From: an uncultured Senegalimassilia sp.
Lineage (GTDB): Bacteria > Actinomycetota > Coriobacteriia > Coriobacteriales > Eggerthellaceae
Reading direction: 5' to 3'
NCBI RefSeq assembly: GCF_902464545.1
Contig: NZ_CABQJR010000003.1
Location: 1-64,000 of the forward strand
DNA: 64,000 nucleotides
The position numbers and the translations under genes are program-made. Every line of letters starts with the position of its first letter. The stretch's first letter is position 1. The notes beneath the pieces are model-generated. The model was not told the DNA's origin. It did no database searches and saw only the letters and a program-made list of their open reading frames with translations. This document shows, one piece after another, positions 1 to 8,040 of this stretch.

Positions 1-54
1 ATAGCGGGCGGTTTACTTGGCGCGGCTACGCGCGCGCCAGACTGAAGTCATTAA

Positions 55-90
55 ATAAAAAAATCCCCCGCACTAGTGTGCGGGGGATTT
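55..90 (-). terminator. Terminator after rplI
   Basis: A perfect 13-bp stem (arms 61-73 and 78-90, loop TAGT) lies just past the rplI stop. Read on the minus strand it is followed by a T-run (the A-run at 55-60), the standard intrinsic terminator form. It closes the rpsF-ssb-rpsR-rplI operon. Nothing else is recognisable in the first 54 bases. Confidence 0.9.
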
Positions 91-114
91 GCTAGTTCGC
101 TTTAAAGCGCTGAG

Positions 115-642
115 TTATTCAGCGGCCTCTTCAGCAGCAGCCTCCTCGGCGACAGCCTCGGTCTCGACCTCTTCGGCCTCTTCCTCGGCAGCAACCTCGT
201 CGATGCCCACCAGCAGCGTAACCGTGGCCTTGATGTCACGGTAGATGGAGATGACGACCTCGTGCTGACCGGCGGTCTTGATAGCCTTGCCAGCCTCGAC
301 GCGACGGCGGTCGATCTCCACGCCCAGAGCCTCCTTGATGGCCTCGGCGATCTGGGTGGCGGTGACGGAGCCGAACAGCTGGCCCTCTTCGCCGACCTTC
401 GCGTCGACCTTCACGGAAGCACCGTCGAGCACGGACTTCAGCTTGTCAGCATCGGCCAGGCGAGTAGCCTCACGCTTGGCGATGTTGTTCTTGCGCATCT
501 CCAGCTGCTTCAGGTTGCCCTTCGTAGCCAGGATGGCGATGCCCTGAGGCATCAGGTAGTTGTTGGCAAAACCGGGGGCCACGTCCACGACGTCGCCTTC
601 GCCGCCCTTGCCCTTGAGCTCTTGGAGCAGGATGACTTTCAT
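115..642 (-). CDS. rplI: 50S ribosomal protein bL9
   Basis: Large-subunit protein that binds 23S rRNA near the base of the L1 stalk. The N-terminus MKVILLQELKGKGGEGDVV is the classic bL9 rRNA-binding start, followed by a long connecting helix and the C-terminal domain ending near residue 150. The protein is 175 residues, against about 148-150 in the family; the extra 25 residues are almost entirely Glu and Ala. It is last in the rpsF-ssb-rpsR-rplI operon, 15 nt after rpsR, and followed by a strong terminator. The start ATG has a good ribosome binding site (AAGGAGG). Identity is secure; the acidic tail is unusual and has no role I can name. Confidence 0.97.
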   Translation of the reverse strand: MKVILLQELKGKGGEGDVVDVAPGFANNYLMPQGIAILATKGNLKQLEMRKNNIAKREATRLADADKLKSVLDGASVKVDAKVGEEGQLFGSVTATQIAEAIKEALGVEIDRRRVEAGKAIKTAGQHEVVISIYRDIKATVTLLVGIDEVAAEEEAEEVETEAVAEEAAAEEAAE

Positions 643-657
643 GGTTCCTCCTTGCGC

Positions 658-918
658 CTAGCGATTGCGGCGGTCGCCGCGGCCGCTAATTGCGGGAACC
701 GCGTAGGGCATCAGAGCCATCTCGCGAGCGCGCTTCACGGCGTTCGCGATGTCACGCTGGTGCTGGGTGCAGGCACCCGTCACGCGGCGCGGCTTGATCT
801 TCCCGCGGTCGGTAACATACTTGCGCAGCATCTGAGTATCTTTGTAGTCGATGTACTCCGCGTCCTCTTTGCAGAACTGGCAGTACTTGCGACGAGGCTG
901 CTTCGCGTAGTCGGACAT
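658..918 (-). CDS. rpsR: 30S ribosomal protein bS18
   Basis: Small-subunit protein that pairs with bS6 on the platform of the 30S subunit. The 86-residue protein has the conserved KPRRVTGACTQHQRD core and a YCQFCKED motif. With the later Cys and His (CTQH) this gives a Cys-Cys-Cys-His set typical of the zinc-binding form of bS18. It sits 18 nt after ssb and 15 nt before rplI, so it is co-translated within the ribosomal operon. Length is normal for the family. Confidence 0.97.
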   Translation of the reverse strand: MSDYAKQPRRKYCQFCKEDAEYIDYKDTQMLRKYVTDRGKIKPRRVTGACTQHQRDIANAVKRAREMALMPYAVPAISGRGDRRNR

Positions 919-936
919 TTGGTAAACCTCTTTCGC

Positions 937-1404
937 TTAAAACGGGATGTCTTCGTCGTAAACCGAAGCAGAGGCATCTACGATCGGAGCTGCAACGGGA
1001 GCGGCCATCGGAGCGGGCTGCGGGGCATAACCTGCGGTCATACCGTTGTCGTAACCCTGGTTGGCGTTGTTGCCGTTGCGGCTGGACATGAACTCCAACT
1101 CGTCGACGATCACTTCAAGCTTGCTACGGCGCTGACCATCGCGCTCCCACGAGCTGTAACGAAGCTTGCCCTCGATGGCCACTTTCGTGCCCTTCGTAAG
1201 GTAGGGCTGCAGCTTCTCGCCACGGGTGCCGAACATGGTGCAGTCGACGAAGTTCGGGTAGTCCTCCCATTCGCCGGTCTGCTGGTTCTTGCGGCGGTCG
1301 TTGACCGCAACGCCGAACCCCAGGATGGCCATACCGCTTTGCGTGGAACGAATTTCGGCGTCGCGCGTAAGATTTCCGCTGATCATGACACGATTGATGC
1401 TCAT
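937..1404 (-). CDS. ssb: Single-stranded DNA-binding protein
   Basis: Binds and protects single-stranded DNA at forks and repair sites and recruits partner proteins. The 155-residue protein opens with MSINRVMISGNLTRDAEIRS and continues with an OB fold to about residue 105. A flexible Asn/Gln/Ala/Pro linker follows, then the acidic tip DEDIPF, the standard SSB docking peptide for DNA-processing enzymes. It lies between rpsF and rpsR, the usual bacterial arrangement. The gap to rpsF is 49 nt. Nothing is missing. Confidence 0.97.
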   Translation of the reverse strand: MSINRVMISGNLTRDAEIRSTQSGMAILGFGVAVNDRRKNQQTGEWEDYPNFVDCTMFGTRGEKLQPYLTKGTKVAIEGKLRYSSWERDGQRRSKLEVIVDELEFMSSRNGNNANQGYDNGMTAGYAPQPAPMAAPVAAPIVDASASVYDEDIPF

Positions 1405-1453
1405 GTGTATCTACCTCTTCTCATGCTGGGACCTTGTGGGCCCCTACGTAATC

Positions 1454-1747
1454 CTATTCGCGGTCGGTGCGCTTTACGATCATGTGGCGAACAACGACAT
1501 CAGAGATGCGCAGCACGCGATCGAGTTCTGCAACCTCGGCGGGATCAGCGTGGAAATCGATGAGGGTGTAGACACCGTCGGTCAGACCATTGATCTCGTA
1601 AGCGAGTTTACGCTTGCCCCACTCGTCAACGTTGTCGACGGAACCCTCAGCGGACGTGATAATGCCCTGGATACGATTCATCGTATTTGCACGGGTTTCC
1701 TCGTCGGTAGACGGAGCAATAATAAACAGCAGTTCGTAAGCCTTCAT
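1454..1747 (-). CDS. rpsF: 30S ribosomal protein bS6
   Basis: Small-subunit platform protein and partner of bS18. The 97-residue sequence begins MKAYELLFIIAPSTDEETR and shows the ferredoxin-like bS6 fold, with DNVDEWGKRKLAYEINGLTDG in the middle. It is the first gene of the operon; the start is fixed by a strong AAAGGAGGTGAGCTG leader immediately before the ATG. Downstream come ssb, rpsR and rplI on the same strand. Confidence 0.97.
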   Translation of the reverse strand: MKAYELLFIIAPSTDEETRANTMNRIQGIITSAEGSVDNVDEWGKRKLAYEINGLTDGVYTLIDFHADPAEVAELDRVLRISDVVVRHMIVKRTDRE

Positions 1748-1773
1748 CAGCTCACCTCCTTTGGACTTTACGG

Positions 1774-1822
1774 CCCCGGGCTGGTGAAGGCATACACCGG
1801 GGCAGGAATTAGCCTGATTATA
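1774..1822 (-). promoter_or_regulatory. Possible rpsF leader hairpin and -10 element
   Basis: In the rpsF leader a GC-rich hairpin pairs 1774-1779 with 1797-1802, with internal unpaired bases and a CCG just 3' of it. Further upstream on the minus strand is a TATAAT (1817-1822) that could be the operon's -10 element; I see no convincing -35. Many bacteria carry an S6:S18-binding autoregulatory hairpin in this position. The match here is by position and general shape only. Confidence 0.35.
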
Positions 1823-1989
1823 TTATCAAGCCCGATTCCTTAATGCCAGCCTTTCACCTTGCTTTCTTTCTTCTGCACCGTTTCAACACATCGCCGCACC
1901 TCAGACGGCAGGCCCCTGCTCCACAGCCCGCCGTCTGCCCGCATCTCCAACTATAGGCACGCCATCTTGCAGAACCCTTGTCGAAATGA

Positions 1990-2030
1990 CGAAGGCGGTT
2001 CACCTGAACCTTGCTGGTGAACCGCCTTCG
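1990..2030 (-). terminator. Terminator hairpin after the hypothetical gene
   Basis: A perfect 15-bp stem (1990-2004 with 2016-2030, 11-nt loop) lies 60 bases past the stop of the minus-strand hypothetical gene. There is no clear T-run. The surrounding gene-free stretch between rpsF and that gene holds this hairpin, the rpsF leader and little else. Confidence 0.7.
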
Positions 2031-2090
2031 CGTCTATCCGCCATCTTTTAGCTTGGCTGAATAAGCTTGCATGGCTTGCCTGTGTTTTGG

Positions 2091-2633
2091 CTATTCCTCT
2101 TCGGAACCTTCGTCCACCATATCGAACTCGGTTTCGTCCTCTGCGGTGTACTTCTCGTCGATCTCGTCATCGCTGTACTCGCCCGGGGCCTTCAGAGCGA
2201 TCATGAAGTTCGGGGCCTCTCCGATGTACGCCGGCTCATCCTCGAACTCGACGGTGCCGTCCTCGGAGCACTCGTACAGATAACCCACTGCGAAACCCTT
2301 GTCAGCGCCGGGCACGCCGCCCTCGGCGATAAGAGCATCCTTCGTACCCTCGTCAACCTCGACGTAACCGTCGTAGCAGAGCGCATAAGCCTGCGCGCCC
2401 TGGGCATGCTGCACCGTATGGCGAGCTGCGTTGAAACACGCCTCCACGGACTCGCCGGGGTGGTTCTCGATGAACAGGTTCTCTTTGACCGCCAGCGCGG
2501 TGAAGGGGACCACTTCGCTGCTCTGGGTCAACTTCTGCTTCGCCTCATCCAGCGAGAACAGCAGCACCTTCTCCAAGATCTCGGGGATCTCGGGAACTTC
2601 GTTATCCTGATTTTCAACGACGCGATCAGCCAT
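2091..2633 (-). CDS. Acidic hypothetical protein
   Basis: I do not recognise this 180-residue protein. The start chosen is the ATG of MADRVVENQ, 7 bases after AAAGGAT; an upstream in-frame ATG would add 19 residues that cross an inverted repeat and has no clear ribosome binding site. The protein is soluble and strongly acidic, with an ordered-looking core (about residues 20-150) and a C-terminus made largely of Asp and Glu (EYSDDEIDEKY onward). There is no signal peptide, membrane segment or catalytic motif I can name. It stands alone between its own hairpin and a MarR-like gene. Codon use looks native. Confidence 0.75.
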   Translation of the reverse strand: MADRVVENQDNEVPEIPEILEKVLLFSLDEAKQKLTQSSEVVPFTALAVKENLFIENHPGESVEACFNAARHTVQHAQGAQAYALCYDGYVEVDEGTKDALIAEGGVPGADKGFAVGYLYECSEDGTVEFEDEPAYIGEAPNFMIALKAPGEYSDDEIDEKYTAEDETEFDMVDEGSEEE

Positions 2634-2661
2634 TGCCGTATCCTTTCGATTCTTTACAATG

Positions 2662-2717
2662 CGAAAGCCACGCCCCCGCATGCATTTCATGATGCATCCA
2701 GTGTAGCGTGGCTTTCG
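2662..2717. repeat. 12-bp inverted repeat between two minus-strand genes
   Basis: Arms CGAAAGCCACGC (2662-2673) and GCGTGGCTTTCG (2706-2717) are perfect complements around a 32-base centre that contains a second short palindrome (TGCAT...ATGCA). It lies between the MarR-like gene's stop and the start of the hypothetical gene. No T-run follows, so it may be a factor-dependent terminator, an attenuator or an operator. Confidence 0.6.
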
Positions 2718-2767
2718 ACCCGCGATATCGTTATTGCAACGAACCGCTGAAAATCCGCGTTCAGGTT

Positions 2768-3241
2768 TTAGCGACGATGACGCTTGCGGCGCACCTTGTA
2801 GCCCTTCTTCTTGCCGCAGATGCCCTTATCCTTCATCGCCAGGATCAGCTTTTCGGTGATGGCGTCGAGCTGGGCGACCTCTTCGGCGCTCAAGCAGGAG
2901 ATGATATCCTCGGCAGTCTTATCGTTGGCTGCAACGCGCTTCTCGGCAAGCTCACGGCCAAGATCGGTAAGTTTCACCGCGTAAGTGCGCGGCTGATCGA
3001 CCGACTCGATGGTCACATAACCGTTGCGCTCGGCCTTCTTCACGATGTCCTTAAGGTTGCTGCGGTTCATGCCCAACGTCTTGGTGAGATCGCGCTGCGT
3101 AGCGCCACTGTCGGCCAGCAGGGCCTGAAGCAGTGCGCCCTGACCGCGCTTGAAGCTCTTCGGACCGTTCTTGCGGAATGCCAAGCGGACGAGCTTGTTT
3201 GCCTTCTTCATTTGAGCCAAAGACTTTGCGGCTTCGTTCAT
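2768..3241 (-). CDS. MarR-like winged-helix transcriptional regulator
   Basis: Probable DNA-binding regulator. Residues 20-105 form a winged helix-turn-helix: a recognition-type segment GATQRDLTKTLGMNRSNLK followed by the wing and LTDLGRELAEKR, which matches the LT.kG end of MarR domains. A dimerisation helix with AEEVAQLDAITEKL follows, then a very basic tail (KKKGYKVRRKRHRR), unusual for MarR proteins and possibly extra DNA contact. The length of 157 residues fits the family. The gene is monocistronic; a perfect parS lies 75 bp upstream of its start, so ParB spreading could affect it. No target gene or ligand is evident. The start ATG follows GGAAAGGAACCACC. Confidence 0.8.
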   Translation of the reverse strand: MNEAAKSLAQMKKANKLVRLAFRKNGPKSFKRGQGALLQALLADSGATQRDLTKTLGMNRSNLKDIVKKAERNGYVTIESVDQPRTYAVKLTDLGRELAEKRVAANDKTAEDIISCLSAEEVAQLDAITEKLILAMKDKGICGKKKGYKVRRKRHRR

Positions 3242-3315
3242 GGTGGTTCCTTTCCATGCCGATAAGGTAAGGGTAGTCTTCGAATAACCTAAGTATATGA
3301 GTGTTGTTCACACGA

Positions 3316-3331
3316 TGTTTCACGTGAAACA
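3316..3331. other. parS: parS site (perfect)
   Basis: Exact TGTTTCACGTGAAACA, the ParB-binding palindrome. It lies upstream of the MarR-like gene, about 18 kb left of oriC. Confidence 0.95.
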
Positions 3332-3487
3332 CGTTATCCATAAACACTCCGTGGATTACTATTTTCCCAGGTTATATTCATAGATATAATTATTCATGAA
3401 TAAGGTGTTTCTTGAAAACCCCAAAGCAATCGTGCGACTACCTGGAAAATGAAAAAGCCCCTGCATTTGCAAGGGCTTCAAGTTTCC

Positions 3488-3580
3488 TGGCGGAGGAGGA
3501 GGGATTCGAACCCTCGTCACCGGGGTTGCCGGTGAAACGGTTTTCGAGACCGCCGCATTCAACCACTCTGCCACCCCTCC
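3488..3580 (-). tRNA. tRNA-Ser (CGA)
   Basis: Complete class II tRNA with the CCA end encoded. The acceptor arm GGAGGGG pairs with CTCCTCC, the anticodon loop CTCGAAA gives anticodon CGA (codon UCG), there is a long variable arm, and the T-loop carries GGTTCGAATCC. It is followed on the same strand, upstream, by a second serine tRNA. Confidence 0.97.
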
Positions 3581-3656
3581 GCGTGGGGTGGGCCGGCTGG
3601 GTATTTATGCCGACCTACAAAAAAGGCGTTACCGTAAAGGTTCCGCCGGAATAATC

Positions 3657-3748
3657 TGGCGGAGAGATGGGGATTCGAACCCCAGATACGCTTTTGGCGT
3701 ATACACGATTTCCAATCGTGCACCTTCGGCCAGCTCGGTCATCTCTCC
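3657..3748 (-). tRNA. tRNA-Ser (GGA)
   Basis: Class II tRNA with encoded CCA. The acceptor GGAGAGA pairs with TCTCTCC, the anticodon loop TTGGAAA gives anticodon GGA (codons UCC and UCU), with a long variable arm and a normal T-arm. It lies 76 bases before tRNA-Ser(CGA) in the direction of transcription, so the two probably share a transcript. Confidence 0.97.
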
Positions 3749-3821
3749 GCTTGCTTACAGCCTGCATCGCTTTCACGTTTTCTCTCGTGCGCTCATGCAG
3801 CGTTTAGGTATTCTACACTAT

Positions 3822-4637
3822 CTAGTACGAACTCACAAGAGAAAAATACTCATTCTTTTTGCCATTTTTCGCAACCTGCAGCGGAACGTCGAACAGCGAG
3901 CTCATCATCTGGTCGGTCAGCATATCCTCTTTCGAGCCATCAGCGAACAACTTTCCTTCTTTGACCAGGACCAAACGCTTGATCTCAGGGATGATGTCCT
4001 CCGGATAGTGGGTGATCAGCACGATTCCCTTGCCCGCCCTTGCGAGATCGCGCATGCTCGAACGCACGTAATACATGCCTTCAGGGTCCAAACCCGTGCA
4101 CGGCTCGTCAAGCAGCAGCGTGCTCGGGTCATGCACGAGAGCGCGAGCGAAGAGCACACGGCGCGCCTGACCGCTCGACATGGTCATGATGTCCTGATCG
4201 GCAAGCTTCGCCACCCCCAGCATCTCCATAGCTTCAAGCGCCTTCGCATGCGTGCGCTCATCCGGGTGGACGTGACATGGAAGGCCGAGCGTGCCGAACA
4301 GGCCGCCTTCGACGATATCCACGGCAGGCAGATGGACGTTAATCTGCGCCTGCATGGTAGACGACACGATACCCAGCGTTTTACGCACATCCACCAACGT
4401 CGCGCGCGGATTGCCGTTGAACTTCACCGGGGGCTGCTCACGATAGAGCGGCATCACTTCCCTAGTGATCAGCTTCACAAACGTCGATTTACCAGCGCCG
4501 TTCGGACCCAAAAGCGCGATGTTCTCCCCTTTAGCAAGCAAGAACTTATCAACGTGCAGGATTGTACGGCCCGCTCTCACAACCTCGGCATCGTTGAGCT
4601 CGAACAGCGGCTGCACTTCGGTGTTTTCTTCGCTCAT
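3822..4637 (-). CDS. Orphan ABC-type ATP-binding protein
   Basis: Single ABC nucleotide-binding domain of 271 residues. Walker A is GPNGAGKST (about residue 44), the signature is MSSGQARRVLFAR, Walker B is LLLDEPCTGLD, and the H-loop is LITHYPED. The signature is SSGQ rather than LSGGQ. No permease gene is adjacent, and the arrangement resembles the YlmA/ModF type of stand-alone ABC ATPase. It may serve a transporter encoded elsewhere or have a non-transport role. The start ATG follows GGAAGGAATGGGTGT. A terminator hairpin separates it from the PrsA-like gene upstream, so it probably has its own promoter. Confidence 0.88.
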   Translation of the reverse strand: MSEENTEVQPLFELNDAEVVRAGRTILHVDKFLLAKGENIALLGPNGAGKSTFVKLITREVMPLYREQPPVKFNGNPRATLVDVRKTLGIVSSTMQAQINVHLPAVDIVEGGLFGTLGLPCHVHPDERTHAKALEAMEMLGVAKLADQDIMTMSSGQARRVLFARALVHDPSTLLLDEPCTGLDPEGMYYVRSSMRDLARAGKGIVLITHYPEDIIPEIKRLVLVKEGKLFADGSKEDMLTDQMMSSLFDVPLQVAKNGKKNEYFSLVSSY

Positions 4638-4658
4638 ACACCCATTCCTTCCAAAACG

Positions 4659-4692
4659 AAGAAGGGAACCCGTTGAAACGGGTTCCCTTCTT
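4659..4692 (-). terminator. Terminator after the PrsA-like gene
   Basis: A 16-bp perfect stem (4659-4674 with 4677-4692) with a two-base GA gap between the arms lies just past the stop of the foldase gene, followed on the minus strand by CGTTTTG. It separates this gene from the ABC ATPase downstream. Confidence 0.85.
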
Positions 4693-4718
4693 ATACTTGC
4701 TTCACGCGCCCTTGCAGG

Positions 4719-5933
4719 CTAGTTTGCCGAAGACTTTCCGTCTGCGTCGGCAGCGGTGGCGGAGTTGTCAACGGAGCCATCCGTGCTGGCAGAGGCGTCG
4801 CCGTCCGTCGAGTCAGCAGCCGAAACGTTAGTATCGGCATTATCGGTGCTGTTGGAATCCTCGGTCTGATACTTCGACATATCAACGTCGTAGGGCAGGC
4901 CGGAGGGCATGTCGTTGATCTTGAGGTCGGAAGATTCCTTCTTCTCCTTCAGCCAGTTCTGATAGTTCGTGGTCTGTCCCTGCGACTGCAGCGACTCCTT
5001 GATGGTCTCCTGCCACTCGGAAGGGATCTGGTCGAGGCTGGTGATCTTCACCGTCTCGGTGCCGTCATCGGCCTTCTCCTTCGGAGCGTTGTACACGTCG
5101 GTGCACTTGATGATATGGATACCATAGCTGCTGGTAACCAGACCGCTGACCTGGTCTTTCTCAAGGCCGCTCAGCGCATCGGTGTACTCCTGCACAAACG
5201 AGCTGGTCTTATCCCAACCCACATCGCCGCCGGCGTCCTTGGAGCCCGTGTCCTTGGAGTACTGCTTGGCAGCCTCGGCGAAGTCGAGCTCGCCGGAATT
5301 GATCTTGTTCAGCACGTCCTGAGCGGTTGCCTCGTCATCGGAATCGAACAGGATATGGCTGGAGCGCTTGGCGCCGTCGTAGGCGCTGGCGTACATCTGC
5401 GCGTACTGGAGCATGTCGTCGTTGGAAGGCTCCTCGCTGGAAGTGAAGGTGTTGTACAGCTCCTTTGCCTTCAACTGCAGCTCAATCTCGGAACGATACT
5501 CATCCTCGGTCATGCCAGCCTGCTCGAGGGCGGACTGCCACTTCTCGTCGCTATCGTAGTTGGACTTCATCTTGTCGACATAGCTATCGACCTCGGAGCT
5601 GTCGACGGTAATGCCCTTTTCCTCGGCGCCGGAATTGATGAGCTCGCGCGTGACGTACGTGTTGATGATCTGCTCGCGCACGCCTGCCGGATCGGTGCCC
5701 ATCTGCGCCAGGTAGTTACCCCAGGAGTCCTCGTCGGTCAGACCCTGCTGCTCGCGAACGCTTTGAATATAGTCGGTAACCGTGTCCTCGTAGATTTCGG
5801 TACCGTTAATGGTGGCGGCCACCGCGCCCGAACCGGAGTTCTGGTTATTGCTGGAGCAACCGGCAACGCCCATGATGCACGCCGCCGAAAGACCCATCGC
5901 GCAAACCGTTGAGATAATGCGAGATGCCTTCAT
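4719..5933 (-). CDS. PrsA/SurA-like peptidyl-prolyl isomerase lipoprotein
   Basis: Extracytoplasmic foldase that helps exported proteins fold. The start chosen is MKASRIIST, with GAGGAAGGG eight bases upstream; a longer reading adds 40 basic residues with no ribosome binding site. Residues 1-25 are a lipoprotein signal ending in GVAGC, so Cys26 is the predicted lipid anchor. Residues 40-170 form a SurA-N-like helical domain. Residues 188-280 are a parvulin domain (SHILFDSDDEATAQ, GGDVGW, SSYGIHIIK). After about residue 355 comes a disordered Asp/Ser/Thr/Ala tail with many acidic residues. The gene is monocistronic with its own terminator. The enzyme class is clear; client proteins are unknown. 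Confidence 0.92.
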   Translation of the reverse strand: MKASRIISTVCAMGLSAACIMGVAGCSSNNQNSGSGAVAATINGTEIYEDTVTDYIQSVREQQGLTDEDSWGNYLAQMGTDPAGVREQIINTYVTRELINSGAEEKGITVDSSEVDSYVDKMKSNYDSDEKWQSALEQAGMTEDEYRSEIELQLKAKELYNTFTSSEEPSNDDMLQYAQMYASAYDGAKRSSHILFDSDDEATAQDVLNKINSGELDFAEAAKQYSKDTGSKDAGGDVGWDKTSSFVQEYTDALSGLEKDQVSGLVTSSYGIHIIKCTDVYNAPKEKADDGTETVKITSLDQIPSEWQETIKESLQSQGQTTNYQNWLKEKKESSDLKINDMPSGLPYDVDMSKYQTEDSNSTDNADTNVSAADSTDGDASASTDGSVDNSATAADADGKSSAN

Positions 5934-6107
5934 AAAACCCTTCCTCAAACGCATGAAACCGCTGGACAGACGCGTCCGACGGTCAAATCGAATGCCTCGT
6001 GCGTATTTTCCCACACGGCGGAATTCGCCTTTCTTCCAGCACAATATGCCCATGCAGGTTTCACAGGAGCTGGGCTTTCCTACAGTATTCGAGGTACTTC
6101 CCTATAG

Positions 6108-6133
6108 AAAAGGCGGCCCGGAGGCCGCCTTTT
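6108..6133 (-). terminator. Bidirectional-looking terminator after typA
   Basis: An 11-bp stem (6108-6118 with 6123-6133, loop CGGA) has A-run and T-run flanks inside the stem. It sits past the typA stop and upstream of the foldase gene. Confidence 0.8.
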
Positions 6134-6219
6134 GAGGTTCAAGCTGATTCTGTCGCGCTTTGCCGCCGCTCAACCAAACCACGCTCGAATACGAAGTCGT
6201 TTCGAAAACGCCTTTTGCG

Positions 6220-8031
6220 CTATTTCTTGTTCGCCTTCTTGCGCTCGATGGTGCTCAGGATGCGCTTGCGCAGGCGAATGGACTCGGGAGTGACCTCCAC
6301 CAGCTCGTCATCCTCGATGTACTCCAGCGCCTCTTCGAGCGTGAAGGTGATCGGCGGGGTCAGCTGGATGGCCTTGTCCGCAGTGGAGGAACGCTGGTTG
6401 CCCAGGTTCTTCGTCTTCGACACGTTAACCACCATGTCGCCTTCCTTGGCGGACTCGCCGACGATCATACCCTCGTAACACTCGTCGCCGGGCTTGACGA
6501 ACAAGCGGCCACGCTGCTGCAGCGTATCAAGCGCGTAGGCGACGGCCTTATCGGTTGCCATGGCGATCATGCAGCCGTTCTTGCGGCCGTCCATCTCGCC
6601 GGAATACGGGCCGTACTCACGGAAGTGGTGGAACAGCACTGCTTCGCCGTGCGTCGCATTGAGGATGCGGGTTTTCAGGCCCATAGTGCCGCGGGACGGG
6701 ATGCTGAAGGTCAAGTGCGTCATGCTCTCGTCGGAGAACATGTCCTCCATGATGCCGCCGGCGGTGCCCATGACCTCGATGGCCTTGCCGGAGTAGTCGT
6801 TCGGCACGTCGACGGTTGCTTCCTCGATCGGCTCGAGCTTGTTGCCGTGCTCGTCGGTCTTATACACGACCTGCGGGCGACCGACTTGGAACTCGAAGCC
6901 TTCGCGGCGCATGGTCTCCATAAGGACGGACAGATGCAGCACGCCACGGCCGGCAACGCGCACGCCGGACTTGTCCTCGGTCTCGTCGATGCGCATGGAG
7001 ATGTTGCTCTCCTTCTCGCGCATGAGGCGCTCCTTGAGCTGACGGGCGCCGACGATGTCACCCTCACGGCCAACCAGCGGGCTGGTGGAAGCCTCGAACA
7101 CGACCGCCATGGTGGGCTCCTCGACAGCGATGGGCTCCATCTCCACCGGGTTCTCGGGGTCGGTGATCACGTCTCCGATATCCGCCGCCTCGACACCGAT
7201 CACGGCAACGATATCGCCGGCATGGGCTTCGGGAACCTCGGTCTTGCCCAGGTTCTCGAAGGTGTAGACCTTGCGGATGGTGGCGTTGTACTGGTTGCCG
7301 TCGGGCTGCACGACCAGCACCTGCTCCTTCTCGTGCAGGGTGCCGCTATGCAGGCGACCGACGCCGATACGACCCTCGTAGCTGCTGTGGTCGACGGTGC
7401 AGACCTGCAGGGCCACCGGACCCTCGGCATCCACCTCGGGACACGGGATCTCGTTGATGATGGTGTCGAGCAGCGGGATCATGTCCATGTTGCCGTCTTC
7501 GGGCTCCAAGCGTGCGTAGCCGTTGACCGCGGAAGCGTACACCACGGGGAAGTCAAGCTGCTCGTCTGAAGCACCCAGCTCGACCATCAGGTCGAACACC
7601 TTGTCCACGGCTCCCTCGGGATCGGCGTTGGGACGGTCGATCTTGTTCACGACGACCACGATGCGCAGACCGCGCTCGAGGGCGTGGGAGAGAACGAATC
7701 GGGTCTGGGGCTTGGGGCCCTCGTAAGCGTCGACGATGAGCAGAGCGCCGTCGGCCATGTTCAGCACGCGCTCCACCTCGCCGCCGAAGTCGGCATGGCC
7801 AGGCGTGTCGATGACGTTGATCTTGACGCCCTTGTAGTGAATGGAGATGTTCTTGGACAGGATGGTGATGCCGCGCTCGCGCTCCTGATCGTTGGAGTCC
7901 AAGACGCGCTCCTGCACTTCCTGGTTCTCGCGGAACACGTGGGACGACCACAGCAGGCGGTCGACCAGCGTGGTCTTGCCATGGTCGACGTGCGCGATGA
8001 TGGCAACGTTGCGAAGGCCTTCTTGCTTCAT
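6220..8031 (-). CDS. typA: Translational GTPase TypA/BipA
   Basis: Ribosome-associated GTPase of the EF-G family involved in ribosome assembly and stress adaptation. The 603-residue protein has G1 AHVDHGKTTL, the switch region RERGITI, G3 DTPGHADFGGEV and G4 NKIDRP, then domain II, an EF-G-like domain III/V and the TypA-specific C-terminus (GERKN-type loop here EMDGRKNGCMIAM). Length is normal. The start MKQEGLRNVAIIAHVDHGK is standard. It follows the J-domain gene by nine bases and is probably co-transcribed with it. Confidence 0.97.
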   Translation of the reverse strand: MKQEGLRNVAIIAHVDHGKTTLVDRLLWSSHVFRENQEVQERVLDSNDQERERGITILSKNISIHYKGVKINVIDTPGHADFGGEVERVLNMADGALLIVDAYEGPKPQTRFVLSHALERGLRIVVVVNKIDRPNADPEGAVDKVFDLMVELGASDEQLDFPVVYASAVNGYARLEPEDGNMDMIPLLDTIINEIPCPEVDAEGPVALQVCTVDHSSYEGRIGVGRLHSGTLHEKEQVLVVQPDGNQYNATIRKVYTFENLGKTEVPEAHAGDIVAVIGVEAADIGDVITDPENPVEMEPIAVEEPTMAVVFEASTSPLVGREGDIVGARQLKERLMREKESNISMRIDETEDKSGVRVAGRGVLHLSVLMETMRREGFEFQVGRPQVVYKTDEHGNKLEPIEEATVDVPNDYSGKAIEVMGTAGGIMEDMFSDESMTHLTFSIPSRGTMGLKTRILNATHGEAVLFHHFREYGPYSGEMDGRKNGCMIAMATDKAVAYALDTLQQRGRLFVKPGDECYEGMIVGESAKEGDMVVNVSKTKNLGNQRSSTADKAIQLTPPITFTLEEALEYIEDDELVEVTPESIRLRKRILSTIERKKANKK

Positions 8032-8040
8032 ACGGGTGTG

